This document shows, piece after piece, positions 44,112 to 52,686 of a stretch of DNA of 64,000 nt (position 1 is the first letter of the stretch; each line of letters opens with the position of its first letter). This DNA is from Phycisphaerales bacterium (GTDB lineage Bacteria > Planctomycetota > Phycisphaerae > Phycisphaerales > UBA1924). The notes below the pieces were generated by a model that made no database searches, had not been told where the DNA came from, and saw only the letters and a list, made by a program, of their open reading frames with translations. Both the position numbers and the translations under genes were made by a program. Where the stretch lies: the NCBI GenBank assembly GCA_020847535.1, contig JADLBU010000092.1, positions 48,140 to 112,139 on the forward strand. Direction: 5' to 3'.

Positions 44112-45611
44112 ATGGATCGCCAGCAAGCGCACAACCACGGCAGGCCACCGACCGCATCGATGTCGCTGCGTCTCAAGCTGACGCTGTGGATCACGACCAT
44201 CGCGCTGGTAATCCACCTGACGCTGACCGCGGCGGTGCTGCTCTACCAGCGGGTCTCGGTGCGGAACTTCTTTGATCTGCGGTTCCAGCCGCGCCTGGCG
44301 GGGATGGTTGCCGGCCTGCGGGGGAGCAACTTCGAGATCGAACCGGCAGCCTGGGATCGGCTGGCGCGCGAGCACCTGTCAGCGCCGACGGGAGATCCGT
44401 ATCTGGCGGCGGTCTACCGAACGGGGGAAGGAGTGATCGCAGCTACCGGCCCGCACACCCCGCCGGAGTCGCAGGTTCTCTCGTGGCTGGATCCCGACAC
44501 GGAGCTGGCGGTGCATAGGGAGAGTCGGCCGTACGAGATCCGGCCCCGCGATGTGCTGGCGCCATCGCGGACGTTCGTGCAGCGGATCTTCGACGCGGGG
44601 GGCCGGGAGCATCTGCTGGTGGTCATGGTGACCGATGTGCCGGCGGCGTCCGTGCTGTCGGTGCTTTCGTCGGTGCTGATGATGACCATCCCGGCAGGCG
44701 TGCTCGCCGCGGGGGCCTCGGGCTGGCTCATCAGCGGGTTGATCATGCGGCCGCTGATGCAGTTGCGGCAACTGGCCGGTTCGCTGGCGCCCGAGCTGCT
44801 GGATCAGCCGATGGCCGTCGGCTCAACGGTGCCCGAGCTGCGGATTTTGCAGAATGAACTGGAGGACTCCCGGGAGCGGCTGCGGTCGGCGCTGGTCGCC
44901 CACGACAGGTTCATCTCCAATGTCTCGCACGAGCTCAAGACTCCGGTCGCCGTGCTCTTGACCGAGGCGCAGACGATCGACCGCGCGGGGCTCACGCAAG
45001 ACCAGGCGCGCTTCATCGACAGCGTGACCGATGAGATGCGGCGCCTGGGGCGCATGGTCGAGAGCTTCCTGACGCTCACGCGCGTGCGTGCGGGCAAGGC
45101 AATCGCCAACGCCGACCGGTGCGAGCTCAACGATGTCATCATGCAGTCGGTCGAGACGTGCTCAGCGATGGCGCGGCAGCAGTCGGTGACGCTGGAGCCG
45201 CGGCTCGCGGAGGCCCCGCACGGGGCTGAGATCTTCGGAGATTTCGAGCTGCTGCGGATCATGGTGGACAACCTGATACGCAACGCGATCCGGTTCTCAC
45301 CGCCGGGGGCGACGGTGGTGATCGTGCTGGAGTCTGCGGGGCACGAGTGGTCGATCCGGGTGCGCGACGATGGTCCGGGGATTCCCGACGAGATGCTCGG
45401 GAGCCTGTTCGACCGGTTCACGCAGGCCTCGACCGAGACGGTTCGCGGGCGCGGGTATGGGCTGGGACTGTCGATCGCGCAGGGGATCGCCGAGCTTCAT
45501 GCGGGGGATATCAGCGTGGAGAACCTGCCGGTGGGATGCGAGTTCAAGATCCGGATCCCGCGGGCGGGCGGGGCGGAGATGATGGCGATGGTGGGGGCTG
45601 CGGGGAAGTAG
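44112..45611 (+). CDS. Membrane sensor histidine kinase
   Basis: 499 aa. Two transmembrane helices (LTLWITTIALVIHLTLTAAVLLY and VLSSVLMMTIPAGVLAAGASGWLIS) enclose a periplasmic sensor of about 150 residues, then HAMP, DHp domain with the phospho-His in FISNVSHELKTPV near residue 275, and the ATPase domain (IRNAIRFSP, DDGPGIP, GRGYGLGLSIAQGI). It is a classical EnvZ/CusS-like kinase and should phosphorylate the adjacent regulator. ATG 44160 is an alternative start. Confidence 0.94.
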   Translation: MDRQQAHNHGRPPTASMSLRLKLTLWITTIALVIHLTLTAAVLLYQRVSVRNFFDLRFQPRLAGMVAGLRGSNFEIEPAAWDRLAREHLSAPTGDPYLAAVYRTGEGVIAATGPHTPPESQVLSWLDPDTELAVHRESRPYEIRPRDVLAPSRTFVQRIFDAGGREHLLVVMVTDVPAASVLSVLSSVLMMTIPAGVLAAGASGWLISGLIMRPLMQLRQLAGSLAPELLDQPMAVGSTVPELRILQNELEDSRERLRSALVAHDRFISNVSHELKTPVAVLLTEAQTIDRAGLTQDQARFIDSVTDEMRRLGRMVESFLTLTRVRAGKAIANADRCELNDVIMQSVETCSAMARQQSVTLEPRLAEAPHGAEIFGDFELLRIMVDNLIRNAIRFSPPGATVVIVLESAGHEWSIRVRDDGPGIPDEMLGSLFDRFTQASTETVRGRGYGLGLSIAQGIAELHAGDISVENLPVGCEFKIRIPRAGGAEMMAMVGAAGK

Positions 45612-45661
45612 CTCCAACGGCAGTTGTCGTGAGCCTCGCGACACAGGAATACCAAGCGCTC

Positions 45662-46255
45662 CTACGTCCTGCGTCTGGCTGCCGGTTCCCTCCACATCCG
45701 ATTGATGTGCGGGATGAGCCACAGCCAGACCCCGGTCATCCACAGCACCAGAACGAGCACAGCGCTGGGGAGGAAGATCCCCAGCTTGGCGACCGAGCCG
45801 AACCACGAGCCATCGTGGATCGACTCGACCAGATCGCTGCGCCGGATCGCCGAGCCCAGCAGAGTACCGGTAATGGCGCAGATCTGAACTTCCCAGCCGC
45901 TCTTGGCATGCACCTTGATGACGTTGTCGCGGATGCGCATGTCGAGGCGATCGATGTCCCTCCATGTCTCGACGCCCGCGTTGGTGTCGCTGCGGACTGC
46001 ATCGAGCACCGTGCTCATGCAAAGTGCGGGCTCACCATCGGCCGAGGTCGCCAGCGTCGGCGGCTGGATCCACTCGACTTGCTTCTTGACCAGCAGAAGG
46101 ATGCCCGAGCAGACGACGACAAGCAGTGGCAGGGCCGTGGCGACCGTGGCCCAACGGTGGACCTTTCTGGACCAGACATTCATAAACACACGTACCGGGT
46201 GATGGGGCATGCGGCGGAGTATACCGAGCCGCATATAGCGCTCACCCACGCTCAT
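45662..46255 (-). CDS. PepSY-associated transmembrane protein
   Basis: About 197 aa if it starts at ATG 46255, which overlaps the metH stop as ATGA; ATGs at 46234, 46210 and 46183 are possible. It has the PepSY_TM pattern: SRKVHRWATVATALPLLVVVCSGILLLVKKQ (first helix after an amphipathic HRW motif), a periplasmic stretch with a PepSY-like VLDAVRSD region, then GIFLPSAVLVLVLWMTGVWLWLIP. Such proteins accompany iron or sulphite/flavin reductases. Here it follows metH and is probably co-transcribed, but a functional link is unclear. Confidence 0.72.
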   Translation of the reverse strand: MSVGERYMRLGILRRMPHHPVRVFMNVWSRKVHRWATVATALPLLVVVCSGILLLVKKQVEWIQPPTLATSADGEPALCMSTVLDAVRSDTNAGVETWRDIDRLDMRIRDNVIKVHAKSGWEVQICAITGTLLGSAIRRSDLVESIHDGSWFGSVAKLGIFLPSAVLVLVLWMTGVWLWLIPHINRMWREPAARRRT

Positions 46256-49200
46256 ACATTGAAGTACTTCGCTTCCGGATGGTGGACGATGATCGCGCTG
46301 GTGGATTGCTCGGGATCGATCTGCCAATTTTCTGTGAGCTGGCAGCCGATGCGATCGGGCTTGAGGAGCCTGAAGAGCTTCTCCTGGTCGGAGAGGTCGG
46401 GGCACGCGGGGTAGCCGAAGCTGTAGCGGCTGCCGCGATAGTGCTGGGTGAAGAGCTCCTTGATCCGGGGAGAGTCTTCGTTGGCGATCCCAAGTTCCTG
46501 GCGCATGCGCTTGTGCCAGAGCTCGGCGAGCGCTTCGGCGGCCTCGACGCCGATGCCGTGGAAGTAGAGGTACTCGGTGTAGTTGTTGGCGCTGAAGAGC
46601 TCGCGCGTGTACTCGCTGATGCGGTGGCCCATGGTCACGCAGTGCATGCCGATGACATCAACATGGCCTGAATCGAGTGGGCGGAAGAAGTCGGAGATGC
46701 AGAGGCGCTTCTTGTCGGGCTGGCGGGGGAAGCGGATGCGTTCGATCTCGCGGCGCCTTCTACCAGTGCCCAGTGCCGGGTGTCCAGTGCCTTCTTCGGG
46801 ATCCCAGATGACCAGGTCATCCCCATCGGCATTGCAGGGGAAGTAGCCGTAGACGACCTTGGGGAGGAGGAGCTTCTTTTCCTTGCAGGTGGTCTTGATG
46901 CGGTCGTAGATGGGCTTGACCTCGTCGGCGACCAGGTGCTCGTAGTCATCGTCGGAGAGCGAGCCCTTCTTGAACTGCCACTGGCCGCGGAAGAGGGCGA
47001 TCGGGTTGATGAAGCCGAAGACCTCATCGAGGCTGATTCCTTCGATGATGCGGGAGCCGAAGAAGGGCGCGGCGGGGATTGTGTTGTTCGAGGAGGTGGA
47101 GGAGCGAACGGGGGCAACGGCCGCGGTGGAACTGCCGGCGGCGGTGCTTCTGATCTGCTCATCGCGCGAGCGCTCGATGCGGCCCTTGAGGATCGTCTCC
47201 TCCGCGGCGGTCCGTTTGCTCTGGCGGGATTCGATCTCGGTGAGCAACTCCCCGGACTTGCCCGTCATCAGCATGTCCATTGTGCGCAGGCCCTCGAAGG
47301 CATCCTTGCCGTAGTAGCAATCGCCCTCGTAGGTGTCGCGCAGGTGGCTCTCGCAGTAATGGCGAGTCAGGGCAGCGCCGCCCAGGAGCAGCGGGGGCTG
47401 CTCGGGCATCCCGTTGATCTCCTTGATGTTCTCCTCCATCACGTTCACGCTCTTGACCAGGAGGCCGGACATCCCGATCGCATCGGCCTTGTGCTCCTTC
47501 CACGCATCGATCATCGCGTGCAGGGGCTGCTTGATGCCGAGGTTGACGACCTTGTAGCCGTTGTTGGTCAGGATGATGTCGACCAGGTTCTTGCCGATGT
47601 CGTGGACATCGCCCTTCACTGTGGCGAGCACGATGGTGCCCTTGGTCTGGCCGGCGGCTCGTTCCATCAGGGGCTCGAGCTGGGAGACGGCCATCTTCAT
47701 GACCTCTGCCGACTGCAGCACGAAGGGGAGCTGCATCTTGCCGGAGCCGAAGAGCTCTCCGACGGTCTTCATGCCGTCGAGGAGATGGTCGTTGATGATG
47801 TCCAGCGGCTTGTACTTGCCAAGGGCCTGGTCGATGGTCTCTTTCAGGCCCTGCTTTTCACCGTCGATGATGTGCTCGCGCAGGCGATCCTCGACGGTAA
47901 GAGTGGACTTGTCCTTCTTGACGGCCGCGGTTGCCTGAACATCCTTGAAGAGATCGATGAAGGCCTGAAGAGGGTCGAAGCCATCGCGCCGGCGGTCGTA
48001 GATCAGCTCGATCGCCGCGTTCCACTGCTCATCGAGGATCTTGTTGCGCGGCAGGATCTTGCCTGCATGCACGATCGCCGCGGTCAGTCCGACCTCGCGG
48101 AGTTCGTGCAGGAGGGCCGAGTTGAGCACCAGGCGAGCCGGGGGAGAGAGGCCGAAGCTGGCGTTGGAGAGGCCGACGACGGTCTGGCTCTCGGGGAACT
48201 TCTCGGCGATTTGCTTGATGCCATCGACCAGCTCCAGTGCGGAACGTCGGTCGGATTCCATGCCGGTCGAGATGGGGAGTACGAGAGGATCGAAGAGAAT
48301 GTCGGCCGGGTGCATGCCCCAGTGCCCGGTGGCTCGTTCGAAGGCTCGAGCCGCGATCGCGAACTTGCGTTCGGCGGTCCGGGCCATGGAGGCCTGCTTG
48401 TCCTCATCGATGGAGCCGATGACGACAGCCGAGCCGTAGGTCTTGGCGAGCTTGATGATCGCGTCGAACTTCTCCTCCCCATCCTCGAAGTTGGCGCTGT
48501 TGATGATGCACTTGCCGGCGGCGTGCTTGAGGCCGGCCTCGATGGTCTTGATCTGGGTCGAGTCGACCATCAGGGGGGCATCGACCTGGCGGACGACACG
48601 GCGGACGATCTCCTCCATGTCCTTGGCGTTATCCCGGCCGGCGTAGTCGACGTTGAGGTCCAGGACGTGTGCGCCCTCCCGGAGCTGCTCCTTGGCGAGC
48701 GAGACGATGCTGTCCCAGTCTTCCTGCTCGAGAAGCTTCTTGAAGGCGCGGCTGCCGGAGGCGTTCATGCGCTCCCCGACGATCAGAAACGAGTTGTCCT
48801 GGCGATAGTCGGTGGAGGAATAGAGGCTTGTGACGCCGACGGGGAAGACCGTGCGGGGGGTCTCGGCGGCTCGGCGACCGGAGACGGCCTCGTTGAGGAG
48901 CTTGATGTGCTCGGGGGTGGTGCCGCAGCAGCCTCCGACGAAGTTGACGCCATCGTGCTCGATGAACCTGAGCATCGCCTCGACGAAGGGCTGGGGCTGG
49001 AGTGGGTACTCGGTGCGGCCCTCGACGAGCACGGGCAGTCCGGCGTTGGGCATGACGGAAGTGGCGCGGTTGTGCAGTCCCGGGATACGGCCTGCGTGGG
49101 CGCCCATGCGTCCCCAGTGCTTGCCGAGGAAGTGGACATGCTCGGACATCTCGTTCGGGCCGGTGGCGCAGTTGAGGCCCAGCGAGACAATGGGGTACTG

Positions 49201-49848
49201 GGCGACCGCCTGGGCGGCGGCCTCGATGGAGGATCCCAGAAGCATGGTGCCTGTGGTCTCAATGGTGACGCTGACGAGGATCGGGACATCGAACGGCGAC
49301 TTGCCCTTCTCCTCGAGCGCGGCGAGCACGGCGTTGATCGCACACTTGATCTGCAGGAGATCCTGGCAGGTCTCAATGATGAAGGCATCGACGCCTCCGG
49401 CGAGCAGACCGCGAGCCTGCTCCCGGTAGCTGTCGAACATGGTCTCCCAGTTCGTGTTGCCCAGGGTGATGAGCTTGGTGCCCGGGCCCATGGACCCGAT
49501 CACGAAGCGCGGCTTGTCGGAGGTGGAGTGCTTGTCGGCGGCGGCGCGGCCGACCTCGGCGGCCTTCCTGGAGAGCTCGAAGCAGCGTTCGGCGATCCCG
49601 AACTCGCCCAGGACGAGCTTGGCGGAGCCGAACGAGTCGGTCTCGATGCAATCCGCGCCGGCGAGCAGGTAGTCCTCGTGGATCTTCTGGATGACATCTG
49701 GCCGGGTCGCGACCAGGATGTCGGTGCAGTTTTCACAGCCGCAGTAGTCCCCATCGACCGTGAGGGGAACCTTGTGGATCTGGGTGCCCATGCCGCCATC
49801 ACAGACCAGGATGCGGCGTGAGAGGTGCTGGAGGAAGGGGCTGGCCAT
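46252..49848 (-). CDS. metH: Cobalamin-dependent methionine synthase
   Basis: 1198 aa, complete four-module enzyme. It transfers methyl from 5-methyltetrahydrofolate to homocysteine. Residues 1-325 form the homocysteine/zinc barrel (NCATGP and GGCCGTTPEH give the Cys ligands), 340-640 the folate barrel (ERMNASGSRAFKK, DSTQIKTIEAGLKH), about 650-880 the B12 cap and Rossmann domains with VHDIGKNLVDIILTN (His ligand near residue 749), and the C-terminal AdoMet activation domain with RGSRYSFGYPACPDL near residue 1140. A Thr/Ser-rich linker precedes the latter. At residues about 1018-1031 a single family B repeat arm adds EGTGHPALGTG. A large palindrome lies 58 bases upstream of the start. Confidence 0.98.
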   Translation of the reverse strand: MASPFLQHLSRRILVCDGGMGTQIHKVPLTVDGDYCGCENCTDILVATRPDVIQKIHEDYLLAGADCIETDSFGSAKLVLGEFGIAERCFELSRKAAEVGRAAADKHSTSDKPRFVIGSMGPGTKLITLGNTNWETMFDSYREQARGLLAGGVDAFIIETCQDLLQIKCAINAVLAALEEKGKSPFDVPILVSVTIETTGTMLLGSSIEAAAQAVAQYPIVSLGLNCATGPNEMSEHVHFLGKHWGRMGAHAGRIPGLHNRATSVMPNAGLPVLVEGRTEYPLQPQPFVEAMLRFIEHDGVNFVGGCCGTTPEHIKLLNEAVSGRRAAETPRTVFPVGVTSLYSSTDYRQDNSFLIVGERMNASGSRAFKKLLEQEDWDSIVSLAKEQLREGAHVLDLNVDYAGRDNAKDMEEIVRRVVRQVDAPLMVDSTQIKTIEAGLKHAAGKCIINSANFEDGEEKFDAIIKLAKTYGSAVVIGSIDEDKQASMARTAERKFAIAARAFERATGHWGMHPADILFDPLVLPISTGMESDRRSALELVDGIKQIAEKFPESQTVVGLSNASFGLSPPARLVLNSALLHELREVGLTAAIVHAGKILPRNKILDEQWNAAIELIYDRRRDGFDPLQAFIDLFKDVQATAAVKKDKSTLTVEDRLREHIIDGEKQGLKETIDQALGKYKPLDIINDHLLDGMKTVGELFGSGKMQLPFVLQSAEVMKMAVSQLEPLMERAAGQTKGTIVLATVKGDVHDIGKNLVDIILTNNGYKVVNLGIKQPLHAMIDAWKEHKADAIGMSGLLVKSVNVMEENIKEINGMPEQPPLLLGGAALTRHYCESHLRDTYEGDCYYGKDAFEGLRTMDMLMTGKSGELLTEIESRQSKRTAAEETILKGRIERSRDEQIRSTAAGSSTAAVAPVRSSTSSNNTIPAAPFFGSRIIEGISLDEVFGFINPIALFRGQWQFKKGSLSDDDYEHLVADEVKPIYDRIKTTCKEKKLLLPKVVYGYFPCNADGDDLVIWDPEEGTGHPALGTGRRRREIERIRFPRQPDKKRLCISDFFRPLDSGHVDVIGMHCVTMGHRISEYTRELFSANNYTEYLYFHGIGVEAAEALAELWHKRMRQELGIANEDSPRIKELFTQHYRGSRYSFGYPACPDLSDQEKLFRLLKPDRIGCQLTENWQIDPEQSTSAIIVHHPEAKYFNV
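46757..46797. repeat. Family B repeat arm in frame inside metH
   Basis: CTTCTACCAGTGCCCAGTGC with CGGGTGTCCAGTGCCTTCTTC is the same arm as in the asnS element. On the coding (minus) strand it specifies EGTGHPALGTG, nearly identical to the [11 protein letters not shown] coded by the asnS copy, so it was read in the same phase in both genes. Confidence 0.85.
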
Positions 49849-49905
49849 CGTGGCTCCTGGAGGCGTGCGGGCGTTCGGTCTGACTATAGGCTCGCGGGTG
49901 CTGGC

Positions 49906-49933
49906 ATATCCACATATCCGGATATATGGATAT
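49906..49933. promoter_or_regulatory. 28-bp palindrome upstream of metH
   Basis: The two halves, ATATCCACATATCC and GGATATATGGATAT, are reverse complements except at one position. Each half repeats ATATCC twice. It lies 58-85 bases upstream of the metH start in an AT-rich island within GC-rich DNA, a typical repressor operator. In other bacteria metH can be controlled by an ArsR-type repressor (SahR); the regulator here is unknown. Confidence 0.7.
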
Positions 49934-50012
49934 TACTTCGTGCGGGGAGGATTCTCGGACTGCGTCCCCGCCTTTGAGATGGTCGGAAGTTGGCACCCAG
50001 GTGGCTCACTGA

Positions 50013-50114
50013 ATCGGTCAACGGGAGTTGCGGCGCCAACGGATTCTGCTGGGGTTCGCCGATCCCGAGGGCAACACCTTCGGTCTCTGGAAGCCGGCGC
50101 CCGGCCAGGGCTGA
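50013..50114 (+). pseudogene. Remnant of a VOC-family gene (C-terminal end only)
   Basis: In one frame the bases encode ILLGFADPEGNTFGLWKP and then a stop, which is the characteristic last strand of glyoxalase/VOC proteins. Upstream in the same frame there is a stop (50010-50012) and no domain beginning, so only about 33 codons survive. The surrounding 49849-50213 holds this remnant and the metH palindrome but no intact gene. Confidence 0.65.
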
Positions 50115-50213
50115 TCCCCGAACGGCGGCGAAATGAATGCGTTGCCGCTGCCTCAAGGCATCGCGGTGGCTGTACTTTGCGCGGCCGAGGATGTGATGCG
50201 CGAGTGGATGCGA

Positions 50214-50861
50214 TCAGGCGCGACGGCGCCAGTGCGCCCATGCAGCAAGTAGGCAAGGGATTGCCGATGCCACTCCGGGCGCCGGGATGGGCGTGCATCG
50301 CGTATCGATGACAACCTGGTCAACCCACACCACGGTGCCCGGGATCGGCGGTGTCAGCACCAGATCCTCGTATGTCGGGCAGGTCGGGAGCGTCCACACC
50401 GACAGCTCGTGGATCCAGCCATCATTCAACAGCGTCTGCTGCGTGCTCTGGAGCGTGAAGTTGCCCGATGGGCTGGTGATGCTCTTGCCGATCGGGAGGA
50501 TCGCAAGGGCCAGGAACGTGACCTGAAGCCAAAGTTCCTTCTGATACCCCGCCGTGCCGTCGTTGGGGATGTTGAAGCTGATCTTGTCGAAGTCGTTGAC
50601 CGCCCAGATATCGCTGCGATTGGACCACGTGGCCAGCCAGTTCCCCGGATCGTCCGGCGTCATGATCGGCGTGCCGTTGGGATTGTTGAAAGGCGGGAGG
50701 CCATCGGGTGCGCCTCCAGCGGAGCCCGCGGTGAAGTCCCAGTGCTGGAACGTGGTGTCAGGGCCGAATCGCCAGGGCGGGGGGGTCAGGTCATCGGCGC
50801 GAGCGGAGCCCACCGACACGGCCAAAGCAGCGAGCAGAACGGCAGCGCGAATGGAGAACAT
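50214..50861 (-). CDS. Secreted PEP-CTERM-like protein
   Basis: 215 aa. Signal peptide FSIRAAVLLAALAVSVGSARA, cleavage near residue 22. The middle is rich in Trp, Pro, Asn and Thr (DTTFQHWDFTAGSAGG), suggesting a beta-sandwich, perhaps carbohydrate binding. The tail CTPIPAPGVASAIPCLLAAWAHWRRRA has the Pro-Ala-Pro motif, hydrophobic helix and Arg end of the exosortase signal, again with the Glu of PEP replaced. GGAG lies upstream of the ATG. It should be surface sorted. Function unknown. Confidence 0.82.
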   Translation of the reverse strand: MFSIRAAVLLAALAVSVGSARADDLTPPPWRFGPDTTFQHWDFTAGSAGGAPDGLPPFNNPNGTPIMTPDDPGNWLATWSNRSDIWAVNDFDKISFNIPNDGTAGYQKELWLQVTFLALAILPIGKSITSPSGNFTLQSTQQTLLNDGWIHELSVWTLPTCPTYEDLVLTPPIPGTVVWVDQVVIDTRCTPIPAPGVASAIPCLLAAWAHWRRRA

Positions 50862-51047
50862 GGCAAACTCCTCCTGTGTGCGGACCGGGGCATGCCCGGT
50901 GCGGAAGCCGCACTGTTCACCACGCTACACGTAGTTGGCGATCCGAGCAATGGAAGAGTTGAGGAAGTGGAGAGCGGAGTGGGTCTGGTCGCCCAGGCGG
51001 GCAAGGTCGCGGGCTTGCAGCACCCGCCGATCGACGCCTTGTGCCCA

Positions 51048-51078
51048 CGAAAAAAGCGACACCCAGGGGGTGTCGCTT
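51048..51078 (-). terminator. Rho-independent terminator of rpmE
   Basis: On the minus strand AAGCGACACCC pairs with GGTGTCGCTT (plus-strand 51054-51078) and runs into TTTTTT. It is 38 bases past the rpmE stop. Confidence 0.92.
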
Positions 51079-51115
51079 GGTGAGTCTAACGGGGATCGCC
51101 GAAGGGGTTGGATAC

Positions 51116-51367
51116 TCAGGTGTTGGGCTTGGTCTCGCTGCCCTTCTTGTCATCCTTCTTGAAGTAGTTGCCCTGGAACTTGCGCTGGAACTTCTCGACG
51201 CGACCGGCGGCGTCGATGAAGGTCTGCTTGCCGGTGAAGAAGGGGTGGGATCCGGACCACACTTCGACGTGCAACTCCGGGACGGTCGCCCCGACTTCCA
51301 TCACGACCTGGCCGTTGTGGTAGACCTTGCACTTGGAGAAGTAGCGTGGGTGGGTGTCTTTCTTCAT
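51116..51367 (-). CDS. rpmE: 50S ribosomal protein L31
   Basis: 83 aa from ATG 51367, where MKKDTHPRY is the normal L31 start; an upstream ATG gives only a non-conserved leader. It has VEVWSGSHPFFTGKQTFIDAAGRVEKF, characteristic of the family. Of the Cys residues that bind zinc in the C+ form only one (SKCKVY) remains; the second pair is replaced (VEVWSGSH), so this is a zinc-independent type. The C-terminus is a Lys/Asp-rich tail. It is monocistronic with a strong terminator. Confidence 0.95.
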   Translation of the reverse strand: MKKDTHPRYFSKCKVYHNGQVVMEVGATVPELHVEVWSGSHPFFTGKQTFIDAAGRVEKFQRKFQGNYFKKDDKKGSETKPNT

Positions 51368-51602
51368 GGCGATAAACCCTGCTTCTGGACCGGCGAGCGG
51401 TTCGCCTGAGGAGGCGATCGACCGTCGGATAATCTCGAATCGACCTGCCAACCGCCCATCCGTACGGGCCCATCTCTACAGGTTGGGTGGAGAGTATAGG
51501 CTGGACCGTTTCCAGGATGGGGGGTGGCGGGGGCCAAACCTTGACGCGAGCAGGAGATCGGCTAGGCTTTGGCCGATCATTCTGGGTGGAAAAGCCGAAC
51601 AT

Positions 51603-51674
51603 TCCCCGATAGCTCAATGGTAGAGCGGCCGGCTGTTAACCGGCAGGTTCTAGGTTCGAGCCCTAGTCGGGGAG
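51603..51674 (+). tRNA. tRNA-Asn (anticodon GTT)
   Basis: Cloverleaf: acceptor TCCCCGA (51603-51609) with TCGGGGA (51667-51673) plus discriminator G; D-arm GCTC-GAGC; anticodon stem GCCGG/CCGGC with loop CTGTTAA and anticodon GTT at 51635-51637; T-arm with GGTTCGAGCC. CCA is not encoded. Accessory genes begin directly downstream, so this tRNA may mark the edge of an integrated element. Confidence 0.97.
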
Positions 51675-51680
51675 TTTCTG

Positions 51681-51712
51681 ACCGGTCCGCGAAAGCGGGC
51701 CGGTTTTGCTTT
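51681..51712 (+). terminator. Rho-independent terminator after tRNA-Asn
   Basis: ACCGGTCCGC (51681-51690) pairs with GCGGGCCGGT (51695-51704, one G-T pair) around a GAAA loop, followed by TTTGCTTT. It lies 7 bases after the tRNA. Confidence 0.85.
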
Positions 51713-51942
51713 ACGGCCGGGCCGGGTTTCGGCGTCCGGGCGGATGGCGGAATCGTCGAAGGTTCCGGGGTCAAACGCGGGTCGGGTTCGGCCGCCACGC
51801 TCTCCGTTTGCGTTGGCGCGATCGAGCTGCGAGGCGAACCCCGGGGGTTCTCATCGCCCTCTCGCCCAATCCTCTCAAACTCTCTCCGACTCCCGGTTAG
51901 CGCCCCCACCGATTTGACGAGGCGTTCCGATCGGCATCCGAA

Positions 51943-52686
51943 CTACTTGGTATCGCTCCAAAAAGTGATGCCGTACTCGACGATGTCGGACATCGAAATG
52001 GTCTGCTGTGCTCTCAGGTTTCGGAGTGCCGTCGCGACATCGGGCGTTATTGCCGCCATGACAATGAACTGGCCGGAGACACCTTCGGGAACGACCGTCA
52101 TGACCGCCTGCGCAAACTCGCATCCTCCGTCACGGCACGGCTTGGAGCGTGCTCTATCGAGTGCTGCGCACAAAGCCGTGTATTGGCACCCGGCCAAAGA
52201 AGTGGGCCGAACTACATACCCTACGTCCTTGCTCGGTTGGAGATTGTGCATCGGATCAAGGAGAACGACCTGAAAGCACCACTCCGCATCCCAGAAGCCG
52301 TGTACTCGCCCGACCGCCTTCGACACGTGAAACTGAACGATCGGGAATTCGGCCTCGTTGTCACGGATCGAAGGGGGCAGCCACTTCAGGTCGTCCCGAG
52401 AGATTGGAATACCGCGTGCATCCCAATCAACGATGTGATACCGAAGAGCGTCCTGAAATCCGTTGTCATCAACGAAGCGAGACACCTTTTCTCTGCACAG
52501 GTCGTGTAGACGCTGAAGGAGTGACGCGAACCAACTGCTCCCAGCATCACCGATCCCGAAGTGCTCGGCCTCGCTCCAGTAACGGAGCGAGAATGTGAAG
52601 AACTTCTCTTCCGGCGCTTTGCCGGACTTAACGTTCGGCTCGCGAGACGGCGGGATTTTGCCCGGGTTGATCTTCGGCAAACTCAC
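51943..52686 (-). CDS. Putative toxin partner of the Panacea antitoxin
   Basis: 247 aa, overlapping the preceding gene by 4 bases. It has a Lys/Pro-rich start and then EEKFFTFSLRYWSEAEHFGIGD and SSWFASLLQRLHDLCREKV, followed by mixed alpha/beta sequence with several Cys and Trp. No known toxin active site is recognised. The tight overlap behind a Panacea gene is the normal arrangement of toxin-antitoxin pairs, which gives the main support. It is less GC-rich than core genes, which fits horizontal transfer. Confidence 0.65.
   Translation of the reverse strand: MSLPKINPGKIPPSREPNVKSGKAPEEKFFTFSLRYWSEAEHFGIGDAGSSWFASLLQRLHDLCREKVSRFVDDNGFQDALRYHIVDWDARGIPISRDDLKWLPPSIRDNEAEFPIVQFHVSKAVGRVHGFWDAEWCFQVVLLDPMHNLQPSKDVGYVVRPTSLAGCQYTALCAALDRARSKPCRDGGCEFAQAVMTVVPEGVSGQFIVMAAITPDVATALRNLRAQQTISMSDIVEYGITFWSDTK

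Noticed and set aside
46780..49821. Very long plus-strand open frame (over 1000 codons) across metH
   Set aside because: It is the antisense shadow of metH, produced by high GC codon bias; its translation is Leu/Gly/Asp-rich with no domain, whereas metH is complete on the minus strand.
49849..50213. Cobalamin or SAM riboswitch before metH
   Set aside because: I looked for a conserved B12-box-like segment and long paired leader and saw none; the prominent feature is a DNA palindrome instead.
51603..51674. tRNA-Asn as a proven attachment site
   Set aside because: I found no second copy of the tRNA 3' end within the window, and the nearby integrase is a serine recombinase, which rarely uses tRNA genes; kept only as a possible boundary.
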